From: a bacterium
GTDB lineage: Bacteria; UBP13; UBA5359
Assembly: GCA_028685295.1 (NCBI GenBank)
Contig: JAQUEL010000001.1
Location: forward strand, 36,081-100,080
Length of the DNA: 64,000 nt
Direction of reading: 5' to 3'
This document shows, one piece after another, positions 15,740 to 24,815 of this stretch. The notes under the pieces were generated by a model. The model was not told where the DNA came from. It worked only from the letters and a program-made list of their open reading frames with translations, and did not search any database. The position numbers were made by a program, and so were the translations under genes. The first letter of the stretch is position 1; every line of letters starts with the position of its first letter.

Positions 15740-17878
15740 ATGTCGAGAGCACTTATTATAGTAGAGTCTCCTGCAAAAATAAAGACGATAAAATCTTTTC
15801 TTGGTGATAAATATGTCGTCAAGGCATCCATGGGACATGTAATGGATCTGCCCTCCAGCAAATTGGGCGTTGATATTGAGCATAATTTTGCGCCTGCTTA
15901 TGAGGTTATCCCGGAAAAGAAGAATGTCATCACAGATCTGAAGAAATCCGCTCAATCTGCTTCCGAAGTGTATCTGGCTACTGACCCGGACAGAGAGGGT
16001 GAGGCAATTGCCTGGCATTTGGCCCGTGCGCTTGAACTTAAAGATCCACGCCGGATACAATTCAACCAGATCACGCGTTCGGCTGTTGAAGAGGCATTAA
16101 AACACCCGCAAGATATAGATAACAGCCGTGTTGATGCACAGCAGGCCAGACGTGTTTTAGACAGGCTGGTGGGCTATAAGCTCAGTCCATTGCTTTGGAA
16201 AAAGGTGCGCAAAGGCCTGAGTGCCGGCAGAGTTCAATCCGTTGCTGTACGTATGGTTGTTGATCGCGAACGAGAGATAACCGCCTTTATCCCCGAGGAA
16301 TATTGGAGTATCATTGCTACTCTGGCAAAGGAAGGCCATGAAGAGAGTTTCGAGGCCAGGCTTCACGCAGCTGACGGCAAAAAAATAGATAACAAGAAAA
16401 ACAAGATTGCCGACAAGGCTGCAATGGAGGCCATACTGGCAGGATTGCACGATGCCGTGTGGCAAATTGCTAATGTAACTCGGAAAGAACAGAAACGGAA
16501 TCCTGCGCCACCGTTCATTACCAGTACTTTGCAGCAGGAAGCTGCTCGCAAGCTCGGCTTTTCCGCCCGGCGGACGATGGCGGTAGCTCAGCAGCTTTAT
16601 GAAGGAATAGAGATGGGAGAGGCCGGCCATGTAGGCTTGATAACCTATATGAGAACCGACTCAACCAATGTAGCGCCTGAGGCGCAACAGGAGAGTCGCA
16701 ATTGTGTCATGGAACGTTTCGGCAAGGAGTATCTGCCGGAGAAGCCGCCCGTATATCGCAGCCGCCGTGGGGCGCAGGAGGCGCACGAGGCCATACGGCC
16801 TGCTTCCGTGATGAGAAGCCCGGAGGATATGAAAAAGTGGTTGTCACACGATCAGATAAGGCTGTATGACCTTATATGGAAGCGTTTTCTGGCCAGCCAG
16901 ATGTCGCCGCTGATACTGGACGGAGTAACTATCGATATTAATGTCGGATCATGCATATTCAGAGCTACAGGCTCTACGGTGAAGTTTCCCGGCTTCTCAC
17001 GTCTTTACACTGAAGGAGCTGATGACAGTGTTGATGAAGAAGCCAGGCGTACCTTGCCTGCAATGAAGCCGGGCGAGCGATTGGATTGCAAAGGAATTAC
17101 CCCTAAGCAGCATTTTACGCAGGCGCCTCCTCGCTATACCGAGGCCACGCTGATAAAGACTCTTGAGGAGAAAGGCATAGGCAGGCCAAGTACATATGCT
17201 CCGATCATTTATACTATTCAGGAGCGCGGCTATGTAGAGCAGGAGGAGAAGCGTTTCCGGCCGACGGAGCTGGGTATTCTGGTAACCGATCTGCTGGTTC
17301 AATATTTCCCCGCCATAATGGATACCGGCTTTACGGCAAGAGTTGAGCAGGATCTGGATCAGATAGAGGAGCAGGGCGAGGATTGGCATGAGGTTATATC
17401 CGCTTTTTATCATCCCTTTGAGACAGCACTGCATACAGCGGAAAAAGAGGCTGAGAAGCGCAGGCCTACTCCTGTGGAAACTGAAGAAGTATGTGAGAAA
17501 TGCGGACGGAAGATGGTAATCAAGGAAGGCCGATTCGGTAAGTTTTTGGCCTGTCCAGGCTTTCCCGAGTGTCGCAATACCAGGCCGATCAGGAAGACTG
17601 TTGGCGCGCGATGTCCTCGTCCAGAGTGTGAAGGGGAGCTCGTTGAACGAAAAGGTAAGCGCAGCCGGATCTTCCATGGCTGCAGCCGTTATCCGGCATG
17701 CGATTTTGTTGTCTGGGGCAGGATATCCACAGAACATAAATGCAGCCGTTGTGGTGGACCTACCGCTGTCAAGGGATCCGAAAGAAAAGGCTTGACTTAT
17801 ACTTGCATCGACCCCGGCTGTCCAGAGTGCGGAGGCGCTGGCAACGATCAGGAGAAGCCGACTGAAGCGGCGGAGTGA
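15740..17878 (+). CDS. topA: DNA topoisomerase I (type IA)
   Basis: Relaxes negative supercoils through a transient 5'-phosphotyrosine link. The 712-residue protein has the N-terminal TOPRIM domain (ALIIVESPAKIKTIKSFL, DPDREGEAIAWH), the active-site tyrosine motif GLITYMRTDSTNV, and IGRPSTYAPII. At the C-terminus three four-cysteine zinc modules appear, starting near CEKCGRKM, CPRPECEGEL and CSRCGGPT. A strong promoter for rpsB begins just after the stop. Confidence 0.97.
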   Translation: MSRALIIVESPAKIKTIKSFLGDKYVVKASMGHVMDLPSSKLGVDIEHNFAPAYEVIPEKKNVITDLKKSAQSASEVYLATDPDREGEAIAWHLARALELKDPRRIQFNQITRSAVEEALKHPQDIDNSRVDAQQARRVLDRLVGYKLSPLLWKKVRKGLSAGRVQSVAVRMVVDREREITAFIPEEYWSIIATLAKEGHEESFEARLHAADGKKIDNKKNKIADKAAMEAILAGLHDAVWQIANVTRKEQKRNPAPPFITSTLQQEAARKLGFSARRTMAVAQQLYEGIEMGEAGHVGLITYMRTDSTNVAPEAQQESRNCVMERFGKEYLPEKPPVYRSRRGAQEAHEAIRPASVMRSPEDMKKWLSHDQIRLYDLIWKRFLASQMSPLILDGVTIDINVGSCIFRATGSTVKFPGFSRLYTEGADDSVDEEARRTLPAMKPGERLDCKGITPKQHFTQAPPRYTEATLIKTLEEKGIGRPSTYAPIIYTIQERGYVEQEEKRFRPTELGILVTDLLVQYFPAIMDTGFTARVEQDLDQIEEQGEDWHEVISAFYHPFETALHTAEKEAEKRRPTPVETEEVCEKCGRKMVIKEGRFGKFLACPGFPECRNTRPIRKTVGARCPRPECEGELVERKGKRSRIFHGCSRYPACDFVVWGRISTEHKCSRCGGPTAVKGSERKGLTYTCIDPGCPECGGAGNDQEKPTEAAE

Positions 17879-17905
17879 TATGTGGGTATACGCTTGCAGG
17901 CCGGC

Positions 17906-17935
17906 TTGATAATGATCTGTAAATTATGATATACT
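17906..17935 (+). promoter_or_regulatory. Promoter for rpsB
   Basis: TTGATA at 17906-17911 and TATACT at 17930-17935 with an 18-nt spacer. Transcription from here would give a leader of about 120 nt before rpsB. Confidence 0.7.
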
Positions 17936-17980
17936 ACGGCAGTAAAAACAACACACGCCGTTTGATCTGACCGGTGGTGG

Positions 17981-18007
17981 CCCGGCATGCAGATTTTGAA
18001 TGCCGGG
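17981..18007 (+). promoter_or_regulatory. Hairpin in the rpsB leader
   Basis: CCCGGCAT (17981-17988) pairs perfectly with ATGCCGGG (18000-18007) around an 11-nt loop. It has no T-run, so it is more likely a leader structure than a terminator. In many bacteria S2 represses its own translation through the rpsB leader; whether this hairpin does so is an inference. Confidence 0.5.
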
Positions 18008-18018
18008 TTCCGGAGGAG

Positions 18019-18048
18019 ATGAGAATGGCGGAGGTTGAAAACCGATAG
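18019..18048 (+). CDS. Possible 9-codon leader peptide before rpsB
   Basis: ATG 18019 opens a 9-codon frame (MRMAEVENR) ending in TAG at 18046-18048. GGAGGAG precedes the ATG directly, only about 1 nt away, so initiation might instead use the second ATG at 18025. The frame ends 2 nt before the rpsB Shine-Dalgarno. It may be chance. Confidence 0.25.
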   Translation: MRMAEVENR

Positions 18049-18065
18049 GAAAGGAGGTGACCATA

Positions 18066-18917
18066 ATGGCGGTTGTATCCATGAAACAACTTTTGGAAGC
18101 AGGCGTACATTTTGGTCATCAGACCAGAAGATGGAATCCCAAGATGAAGAAGTATATCTTTGCCGATAGAAATGGGATTTACATCATCGATCTACAGAAA
18201 ACGGTACGGAAAGTAGATGAGGCATACAACTTCATCAAAGAGGTGGTGGATGGCGGCGGTATAGCCCTCTTTGTCGGCACTAAGAAGCAGGCACAGGAAA
18301 CCGTAGCCGAGGAAGCTACCCGTTGCGGTATGTTCTACATCAACCAGCGTTGGCTGGGCGGTACCCTGACCAATTTCCAGACTATTCAGAAGCGCATCAG
18401 ACGGTTGAAAGATCTTGAGCGCATGAAAGAAGACGGATATTTTGAAGTGCTTCCCAAGAAGGAAGTCAGCTCTCTTCAGGACGAAATGGATAAGCTGGAG
18501 AGAAACCTGGGCGGTATCAAAAATATGCCGGGTGTACCATCTGTTCTCTTTATTACCGATACTAAAAAGGAGCATATCGCCGTAACCGAGGCAAGGCGTC
18601 TGGATATACCCATTGTGGCTATTGTAGATACCAACTGTGATCCTGATGAGGTCGATTACGTTATTCCCGGAAACGACGATGCCATCAGAGCGCTTCGCCT
18701 GTTGACTTCCAAGATGGCTGATGCCGTGCTGGAAGCCAAGCAGGGTGAACAGACGGAGGAAGAGGCTGCGGAGCCTATTGCGGCTCCAATTGAAGCAGCA
18801 GCCGCGGGTGAAGCGGCCGAAACGGCCCTGGCCGAGGCATTTAAAGCTGCTGCCGGTGAGCCTGAAGTTGAGAAGGAAACCGAAGAAACGACTGAGGAAG
18901 CGCCTCAGGCAGTGTGA
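18066..18917 (+). CDS. rpsB: 30S ribosomal protein S2
   Basis: S2 binds the 30S head-body junction and is needed for S1 or mRNA docking. The protein begins [20 protein letters not shown] and carries the usual [27 protein letters not shown] and [20 protein letters not shown] segments. The ATG at 18066 is preferred because AAGGAGGTGA (18051-18060) sits ideally before it; an in-frame upstream start at 18057 lies inside that site. The 283 residues include an acidic Ala/Glu-rich tail from about residue 228 that is longer than in Bacillus S2. A strong terminator follows. Confidence 0.97.
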   Translation: MAVVSMKQLLEAGVHFGHQTRRWNPKMKKYIFADRNGIYIIDLQKTVRKVDEAYNFIKEVVDGGGIALFVGTKKQAQETVAEEATRCGMFYINQRWLGGTLTNFQTIQKRIRRLKDLERMKEDGYFEVLPKKEVSSLQDEMDKLERNLGGIKNMPGVPSVLFITDTKKEHIAVTEARRLDIPIVAIVDTNCDPDEVDYVIPGNDDAIRALRLLTSKMADAVLEAKQGEQTEEEAAEPIAAPIEAAAAGEAAETALAEAFKAAAGEPEVEKETEETTEEAPQAV

Positions 18918-18936
18918 AAAAGTATGCGAGTTAATG

Positions 18937-18972
18937 GAGGCAAGAGGCATACAGCCTCTTGCCTCTTTACTT
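18937..18972 (+). terminator. Rho-independent terminator between rpsB and tsf
   Basis: A perfect 12-bp stem (GAGGCAAGAGGC with GCCTCTTGCCTC) and ATACA loop is followed by TTTACTTGCTTT. rpsB and tsf are often cotranscribed; here a terminator of this strength should separate or attenuate them. Confidence 0.85.
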
Positions 18973-19256
18973 GCTTTAGAGGGAGCCAGGGGCCGGCAGT
19001 GAAAAGTGCAGCCGGTTATTAGCAAACCAGCTAAAAAACCTATAGGCCTGCCGTGGGGATGAAAGCGTCACATGGGATCAAGGGCCTTGCAATTAGCATT
19101 GGCTCAAATAGTTTTCAGTATCGTTGGGCGAACGGGAATTAACACTTGTGGAGATATAAGCAGTCGATAGACACTCAGCCCAAGGATCCTTCCGGGGTTT
19201 GCTCCGAGGAGCGTCAACCGGGCTTAGTTTTAAAAGTTGATTAGAGGGAGGAAAGA
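18973..19256 (+). ncRNA. Untranslated, apparently structured region upstream of tsf
   Basis: The 284 nt between the rpsB terminator and the tsf start contain no convincing ORF. Visible structure includes CCGGC/GCCGG (18993-18997 with 19011-19015) and a small GC-rich stem around 19084-19104. A final hairpin pairs CTCAGCCC (19174-19181) with GGGCTTAG (19220-19227) and is followed by TTTT. That last element could act as an attenuator just before the tsf Shine-Dalgarno GAGGGAGGAAAG. I could not match it to a known riboswitch, T-box or 6S RNA. It may be a tsf leader or a small RNA gene; no clear consensus promoter was found inside it. Confidence 0.4.
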
Positions 19257-19862
19257 ATGGATATTTCTGCGGCCAAAGTTAAAGAATTGCGTGAAAAAAC
19301 CGGTGCCGGTATGATGGATTGTAAAAAGGCGTTGACCGAGGCTAACGGCGATATGGGCAAGGCTGCCGATATACTTCGGACGAAGGGCCTGGCCTCAGTT
19401 GCCAAACGCACCAGTCGTGTTGCAGCCGAGGGTGTTATTGAGGCCTATATTCATGGTGGCGGCAAATTAGGTGTGCTTGTAGAAGTGAATTGTGAAACTG
19501 ATTTTGTAGCCAAGACGGATGAATTCAAAGCGTTTGCACGGGATATAGCAATGCAAATAGCAGCCACTGATCCTGATTATGTCGGCAGAGATGATGTTCC
19601 GGCCGATATTCTCGATCGAGAGAAGAGCGTTTTAAAAGAGCAGGCGCTTCAAGAAGGCAAGCCGGCGAATATAGTTGACAAGATCATAGAAGGCCGTCTT
19701 GATAAATTCTATAGCCGGGTTTGTCTTCTGGATCAGCCCTTCGTAAAGGATGATTCCCAAACGGTTGGTGATGTCCTTAAGGAAACCATAGCTAAATTAG
19801 GCGAAAATATGGTGATTCGTCGCTTTGTGCGTTATGTCCTTGGTCAGGGAGTGCAAGAGTAG
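19257..19862 (+). CDS. tsf: Translation elongation factor Ts (short form)
   Basis: EF-Ts recycles EF-Tu by releasing GDP. At 201 residues it is the short type also found in Thermus and some Clostridia, rather than the roughly 290-residue form. It opens with the UBA-like domain ([19 protein letters not shown]) followed by the core motif [34 protein letters not shown] Shine-Dalgarno lies right before ATG 19257. pyrH follows after 42 nt. Confidence 0.97.
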   Translation: MDISAAKVKELREKTGAGMMDCKKALTEANGDMGKAADILRTKGLASVAKRTSRVAAEGVIEAYIHGGGKLGVLVEVNCETDFVAKTDEFKAFARDIAMQIAATDPDYVGRDDVPADILDREKSVLKEQALQEGKPANIVDKIIEGRLDKFYSRVCLLDQPFVKDDSQTVGDVLKETIAKLGENMVIRRFVRYVLGQGVQE

Positions 19863-20630
<768 letters not shown>

Positions 20631-20632
20631 TC

Positions 20633-21190
20633 ATGTTAAAAGATTTGCTCCATGATATGGAAGATAAGGCACGTAAGAGTATTGAGGCAAGCAAACGAGA
20701 AATAGCAAGTATTCGTACCGGGCGGGCAAATCCGGCGCTTCTGGACAGAATACATGTTGAATATTACGGCAATGAAACACCGTTGAACCAGGTAGCTAAT
20801 ATTTCTGTACCGGAACCACGGTTGCTGGTGATACAGCCCTGGGACAAAAGCATGGTATCCATAATTGAGCGTGCCATTGCTAAGTCGGATCTCGATCTTC
20901 CGACATCCAGCGATGGGCAGGTAATAAGAATAGCGATTCCTCAGTTGACGGAGGAACGGCGTCGCGATCTGGTCAAGGTGGTTGGGCGTAAGATAGAAGA
21001 AGGACGGGTGGCTATCCGTAATGTGAGACGTGATGTTAATGACCGGCTCAAGCAGATGGAGAAGAATGGTGATATATCCGAAGATGATATGCATAGAGCT
21101 CAGGAACAGGCGCAGAAAATCACCGATAAAGCCATCGAGGATATAAATGAGGTTGAGAAGAATAAAGAAAAAGAGATAATGGAGGTCTGA
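20633..21190 (+). CDS. frr: Ribosome recycling factor
   Basis: Splits post-termination ribosomes together with EF-G. The 185-residue all-helical and beta two-domain protein shows IRTGRANPALLDRI, YYGNETPLNQVANI and the LTEERRRDLVKVV helix. It sits 2 nt after pyrH, with GGAGGGAG before the ATG. The standard order tsf-pyrH-frr is kept. Confidence 0.97.
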   Translation: MLKDLLHDMEDKARKSIEASKREIASIRTGRANPALLDRIHVEYYGNETPLNQVANISVPEPRLLVIQPWDKSMVSIIERAIAKSDLDLPTSSDGQVIRIAIPQLTEERRRDLVKVVGRKIEEGRVAIRNVRRDVNDRLKQMEKNGDISEDDMHRAQEQAQKITDKAIEDINEVEKNKEKEIMEV

Positions 21191-21221
21191 ACCGCGCTTT
21201 CAGCGGCCCGGTAGCTTCATT

Positions 21222-21455
21222 ATGCGCGACCTGATTGCTTATACTTATGATAGAGCTCTGGAGATTATTTGCAATGAGGGTATTTGCCTGATGGGAGCGG
21301 AAATAACCTGCCCTGCCAGGCATTTGCCGCGGGGGATGGGACAGCTGAGAGTGATCAGCCAGCATGAAGATGGCGAGAACAGGCTTTTCCTGACCTTGGC
21401 TCATGAGGTTGAAACGGGGAAGGAGGTGGCTGAAGATGGCCTACAAGATTTCTGA
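21222..21455 (+). CDS. Small conserved-looking protein of unknown function
   Basis: A 77-residue soluble protein located between frr and a ferredoxin gene, with its 3' end overlapping the ferredoxin start by 20 bp. Sequence such as GQLRVISQHEDGENRLFLTLAHEV looks like a real beta-strand-rich fold rather than a chance frame. The overlap suggests translational coupling to the ferredoxin. Two cysteines (in IICNEG and ITCPAR) are present but form no known motif. The start at ATG 21222 lacks a good Shine-Dalgarno. Function is unknown; a link to the ferredoxin is suggested only by position. Confidence 0.6.
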   Translation: MRDLIAYTYDRALEIICNEGICLMGAEITCPARHLPRGMGQLRVISQHEDGENRLFLTLAHEVETGKEVAEDGLQDF

Positions 21456-21609
21456 TGAATGCGTTCAATGCGGCACTTGTGTGGATACTTGCCCGGTGGG
21501 TGCCATCAAAGAGGAAAACGAAAATTTTCTTTTTATTGATCAGAACGGATGTACGAAATGCGGAACTTGCGTTAATGAATGTCCAATAGGAGCTATCAAC
21601 GAAGAATAA
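21436..21609 (+). CDS. 2[4Fe-4S] ferredoxin
   Basis: A 57-residue clostridial-type ferredoxin, a soluble low-potential electron carrier. Two complete cluster motifs are visible: CVQCGTCVDTCPVGAI and CTKCGTCVNECPIGAI. The start is ATG 21436 with AAGGAGGTG at 21419-21427; upstream in-frame codons have no ferredoxin character. It ends the tsf-pyrH-frr group, directly before a terminator. Possible partners in this window are the Rnf complex, NfnAB and the ferredoxin-domain Etf. Confidence 0.92.
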   Translation: MAYKISDECVQCGTCVDTCPVGAIKEENENFLFIDQNGCTKCGTCVNECPIGAINEE

Positions 21610-21648
21610 GATAAATCCCCTCCTTGGAGGGGCTTTATCTTATTCTTT
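21608..21648 (+). terminator. Terminator after the ferredoxin gene
   Basis: A long stem pairs AAGATAAA-CCCCTCC with GGAGGGG-TTTATCTT, one mismatch inside, then ATTCTTT. It closes the transcription unit ending with the ferredoxin; being nearly symmetric it could also work on the other strand. Confidence 0.8.
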
Positions 21649-21672
21649 AAAAATTATGACGGAGATGGTGAG

Positions 21673-22464
21673 TTGAGTATAGTAGGAAAGCTATTATCAT
21701 TATTCAAGCATAAAAGCGCAAGTAGTCCGGAATTGGATAATTCTATGGGCTCTCTTGACCAGAGTTCACTGCCGGCACATGTGGCCGTTATAATGGATGG
21801 CAATGGAAGATGGGCTTGCAAGCGCGGTATGCCCAGATCGGCCGGACATGCGGCTGGGGCTGAAACCGTAAGAGAGATAATTAAGGCCTGTAAAGATATC
21901 GGTATAAAGTATCTTACGCTTTATTCATTTTCAACTGAGAACTGGAAGCGTCCCACTGAAGAAGTGAGTATTCTTATGGAATTGTTCGAGCGTTATATGA
22001 AGGCTGAATTGGCTGAGATGAAGGCTAAAGGTGTGCGTGTAAGGGTAATTGGAGATATGGATAGGCTATCCGCATCGCTAGCTGAAGTTTTCAGAGCTTC
22101 TATGGAGGCAACAGCCGATAACGACTCTCTTATATTGAATCTAGCCGTCAGTTATTCCGGCAGAGATGAGCTTCGTCGGGCGATGGGTGCCCTGGCCGGC
22201 GATATTCTTGACGGACGTCTCAAGGTTGAGGAACTGACCGAGGCATTTATAAGCGATAGGCTTGATACGGCAGGGCAGCCGGACCCTGATTTGCTTATAC
22301 GAACAGGAGGCGATTTCAGGGTAAGCAACTTTTTGCTCTGGCAGATAGCTTATACAGAGATAGCGGTCGTTGATGTCCTGTGGCCGGATTTTACCAGAGA
22401 GCATCTGGTTAAGGCTATAAGGGATTATCAGCAACGCGAGCGGCGATTTGGAGAGGTGAAATGA
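21673..22464 (+). CDS. uppS: Isoprenyl transferase (undecaprenyl diphosphate synthase)
   Basis: Cis-prenyltransferase that builds the C55 lipid carrier for cell-wall synthesis. The 263-residue protein shows the catalytic HVAVIMDGNGRWA motif near residue 35, TLYSFSTENWKRP, and LLIRTGGDFRVSNFLLWQ with the C-terminal active-site residues. The start is TTG 21673 after GGAGATGGTGAG. Its stop overlaps the dxr start (ATGA). In many Firmicutes cdsA lies between uppS and dxr; here it is absent. Confidence 0.95.
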   Translation: MSIVGKLLSLFKHKSASSPELDNSMGSLDQSSLPAHVAVIMDGNGRWACKRGMPRSAGHAAGAETVREIIKACKDIGIKYLTLYSFSTENWKRPTEEVSILMELFERYMKAELAEMKAKGVRVRVIGDMDRLSASLAEVFRASMEATADNDSLILNLAVSYSGRDELRRAMGALAGDILDGRLKVEELTEAFISDRLDTAGQPDPDLLIRTGGDFRVSNFLLWQIAYTEIAVVDVLWPDFTREHLVKAIRDYQQRERRFGEVK

Positions 22465-23627
22465 TTCCTGATCGAAGGAAAGGAATAGCGGTTTTGGGGT
22501 CCACCGGTGTCATCGGCAGTCTGACACTGGCAATTATTGCCGCTCATGCCGACAAGTATCGTCTTGTCACCATGGCTGCCGGTAGGAATGTCGAAAAAGC
22601 GCTGGAGCAGGCTCGAGAGTTTCAACCGGATTATATCTGCATGTATGATTCAGCGGCTGCTCATGAACTGGAAGCAAGGCTGGATGGATGTAAAGTGGGA
22701 TGTGGTCGGGAAGGTCTGGCAGAAGCAGCTGTGTATCCATCCGTTGACATTGTTATGATGGCCGTCAGTGGGGCTGTAGGTCTGATGCCGACTCTGGCAG
22801 CCATACGTTCAGGCAAGGATATTGCTTTGGCAAATAAGGAGACTTTAGTTCTGGGCGGTAGTGTGGTTATGCCGGAGGTATCGCGACACGGGGTGAAATT
22901 GCTGCCTGTTGATAGTGAGCATAGCGCCATTTTTCAGGCTTCCCGGGCAGAGCGAAAGAGCGATTTGGAAAGAATAATTTTGACAGCATCTGGAGGTCCG
23001 TTTGTGCATATGACAATAGATGAGATGGCAGGAATAACGCCTGAAAGAGCTCTTTGTCATCCTACGTGGCGCATGGGACCGAAAATTACGATAGATTCCG
23101 CTACCATGATGAATAAAGGTTTGGAGATAATAGAAGCCATGTGGCTTTTCAATATGCCGCTGGATAAAATAGAGGTTGTGGTACATCCCCAGAGCATTGT
23201 TCATTCTATGGTCGGTTTTATTGACGGCTCTGTGCTGGCACAATTGGGACCGGCCGATATGAAGATACCGATAAGTTATGCTTTAGGATATCCCGATCGG
23301 CTTGATTATTGTGGAGAACGTCTGGACCCGGCCGGTATCGGCAGCCTGACATTCGAACATCCGGATGAGAAAAGGTTCCCTTCCCTGCGCCTGGCACGAG
23401 AGGCGGCGGCAAAGGGTGGAACCGCTCCCGGAGTAATGAATGCTGCCAATGAAGTGGCTGTCGATCTCTTCCTGAAAGGCAAGATTTCCTTTGTCGCTAT
23501 AGCCGCGGTTACCGAAGCCGTTTTATCCGCCCACACCGTATGTTCCAACCCCTCTTTAGAGGAGTTATTGAATGCCGATAAATGGGCTCGGGAAGCAGCA
23601 TTGTGTGCTGTCGGCTGCTTACATTGA
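22461..23627 (+). CDS. dxr: 1-deoxy-D-xylulose 5-phosphate reductoisomerase
   Basis: Catalyses the NADPH-dependent second step of the MEP isoprenoid pathway. The 388-residue protein has the NADPH motif GSTGVIGSLTLAII, ALANKETLVLGG, PVDSEHSAIFQ, the SGGPF segment and TWRMGPKITIDSATMMNKGLE in order. All are characteristic of Dxr. It overlaps uppS by 4 nt. A promoter follows its stop, before rseP. Confidence 0.96.
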   Translation: MIPDRRKGIAVLGSTGVIGSLTLAIIAAHADKYRLVTMAAGRNVEKALEQAREFQPDYICMYDSAAAHELEARLDGCKVGCGREGLAEAAVYPSVDIVMMAVSGAVGLMPTLAAIRSGKDIALANKETLVLGGSVVMPEVSRHGVKLLPVDSEHSAIFQASRAERKSDLERIILTASGGPFVHMTIDEMAGITPERALCHPTWRMGPKITIDSATMMNKGLEIIEAMWLFNMPLDKIEVVVHPQSIVHSMVGFIDGSVLAQLGPADMKIPISYALGYPDRLDYCGERLDPAGIGSLTFEHPDEKRFPSLRLAREAAAKGGTAPGVMNAANEVAVDLFLKGKISFVAIAAVTEAVLSAHTVCSNPSLEELLNADKWAREAALCAVGCLH

Positions 23628-23630
23628 TGT

Positions 23631-23659
23631 TTGTAAATTGTGGCCTTTAGCATTATAAT
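23631..23659 (+). promoter_or_regulatory. Promoter before rseP-ispG-proS
   Basis: TTGTAA at 23631-23636 and TATAAT at 23654-23659 with a 17-nt spacer, about 100 nt ahead of the rseP start. A small inverted repeat ATCCGG...CCGGAT lies in the leader. Confidence 0.6.
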
Positions 23660-23762
23660 TGGGAATAATTAAATATCCGGTGCCTATAGCTCCGGATAGT
23701 GCCCCGGTTGCCGGCTCGGGCTGCTATATTCTGATTTCTGATTTCTGAACAGGGGAACTGTT

Positions 23763-24815
23763 ATGCTTGTTACACTTATCTCTTTTATCATCGTCATTGG
23801 CGTGCTCACTCTGGTACATGAGTTCGGACACTTTATTACCGCCAGGCGCTCCGGTATAGTGGTGGATGAATTTGCTCTGGGAATGGGACCGATGCTTTTC
23901 AATCGGACTGTTGGTGAAACCAGGTATCAGGTAAATCTCTTCCCCATAGGAGGATATGTAAAGATCGCCGGTATGGATGGAGAAGAAGAAGACAGGGCAA
24001 ACGGTTTTAATTCCAAGCCGTTATCCAGGCGTATGATGGTTATTATAGCGGGCTCCGTCATGAATCTCTTTCTTGCCGCCTTGGTATTTATTATTCTTGG
24101 TATGGTCGGCGGTCGTCCTGTCGGTGTTCTTTCTGTAGTCGATCGAGTGATTGCCGCCTCACCTGCAGATCGGGCTCAGATCATGCGAGGAGATAAGATT
24201 CTGGGCGTGGACGGCAAACGCTTTGATACTACTGCTCAGATAACACGCTACATATCCGCTCGACCGGGGAAAACGGTTGTTTTACTTATCGAGCGAAATA
24301 AGGTTGAGCATCAGGTAGAGTTAAAGACAGAAGTTTATAGCGGATCTGTTCAAGAGGGAGAAAAGATAGTCAAGAAGGATATCGGGCGCATAGGCGTAGT
24401 ATTCAAAGTCCTTATGCGGCCGATGGGCTTTAGAGAATCTCTATCCGTGGGTGTATTACAAACTTACGAACTCACGAGGGATGTCATAAAATCGCTTTAC
24501 TGGTTGATGACTTTCAAAGTGCCGGTTGATGCCGTTTCCGGACCCGTGGGCATTGCCAGAGTAGTGGGCGATGCTGCCAGAACCGGTGGAATAACGGGCC
24601 TGCTTTTCTGGCTGGCGGCATTAAGTGCCAACGTGGGCGTTTTCAATCTTCTGCCTTTGCCGGCACTTGACGGCGGCCGTTTGGCTTTTCTGATATTAGA
24701 GGCGTTCCGCGGCGGAAAAAAGATAGACCCCAAGAAAGAGGGACTCGTGCATCTGATCGGATTGGTTCTTTTGCTGGCCCTGATAGCCGCCATAACCCTC
24801 AGGGAGATATTCTAA
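23763..24815 (+). CDS. rseP: RIP metalloprotease (site-2 protease, RseP family)
   Basis: An intramembrane zinc protease that cleaves anti-sigma factors and leftover signal peptides. The 350-residue protein has the HEFGH zinc motif at residues 19-23 in the first transmembrane helix. One PDZ domain follows (about 115-190), and NLLPLPALDGGRL supplies the third metal ligand near residue 300. A single PDZ domain is typical of Firmicutes RseP/RasP. ispG starts immediately after its stop codon. Confidence 0.95.
   Translation: MLVTLISFIIVIGVLTLVHEFGHFITARRSGIVVDEFALGMGPMLFNRTVGETRYQVNLFPIGGYVKIAGMDGEEEDRANGFNSKPLSRRMMVIIAGSVMNLFLAALVFIILGMVGGRPVGVLSVVDRVIAASPADRAQIMRGDKILGVDGKRFDTTAQITRYISARPGKTVVLLIERNKVEHQVELKTEVYSGSVQEGEKIVKKDIGRIGVVFKVLMRPMGFRESLSVGVLQTYELTRDVIKSLYWLMTFKVPVDAVSGPVGIARVVGDAARTGGITGLLFWLAALSANVGVFNLLPLPALDGGRLAFLILEAFRGGKKIDPKKEGLVHLIGLVLLLALIAAITLREIF

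Noticed and set aside
16997-17737. 246-residue minus-strand open frame
   Set aside because: It is antisense to the zinc-ribbon end of topA and has no family resemblance.
18192-19025. 277-residue minus-strand open frame
   Set aside because: It lies antisense to rpsB and crosses the rpsB terminator; it is a shadow of the coding strand's codon pattern, with no promoter or ribosome site.
18973-19256. Group II intron remnant, T-box or known riboswitch upstream of tsf
   Set aside because: I found no intron ORF, no convincing domain V, no T-box consensus and no riboswitch core, so it is reported only as an unassigned structured region.
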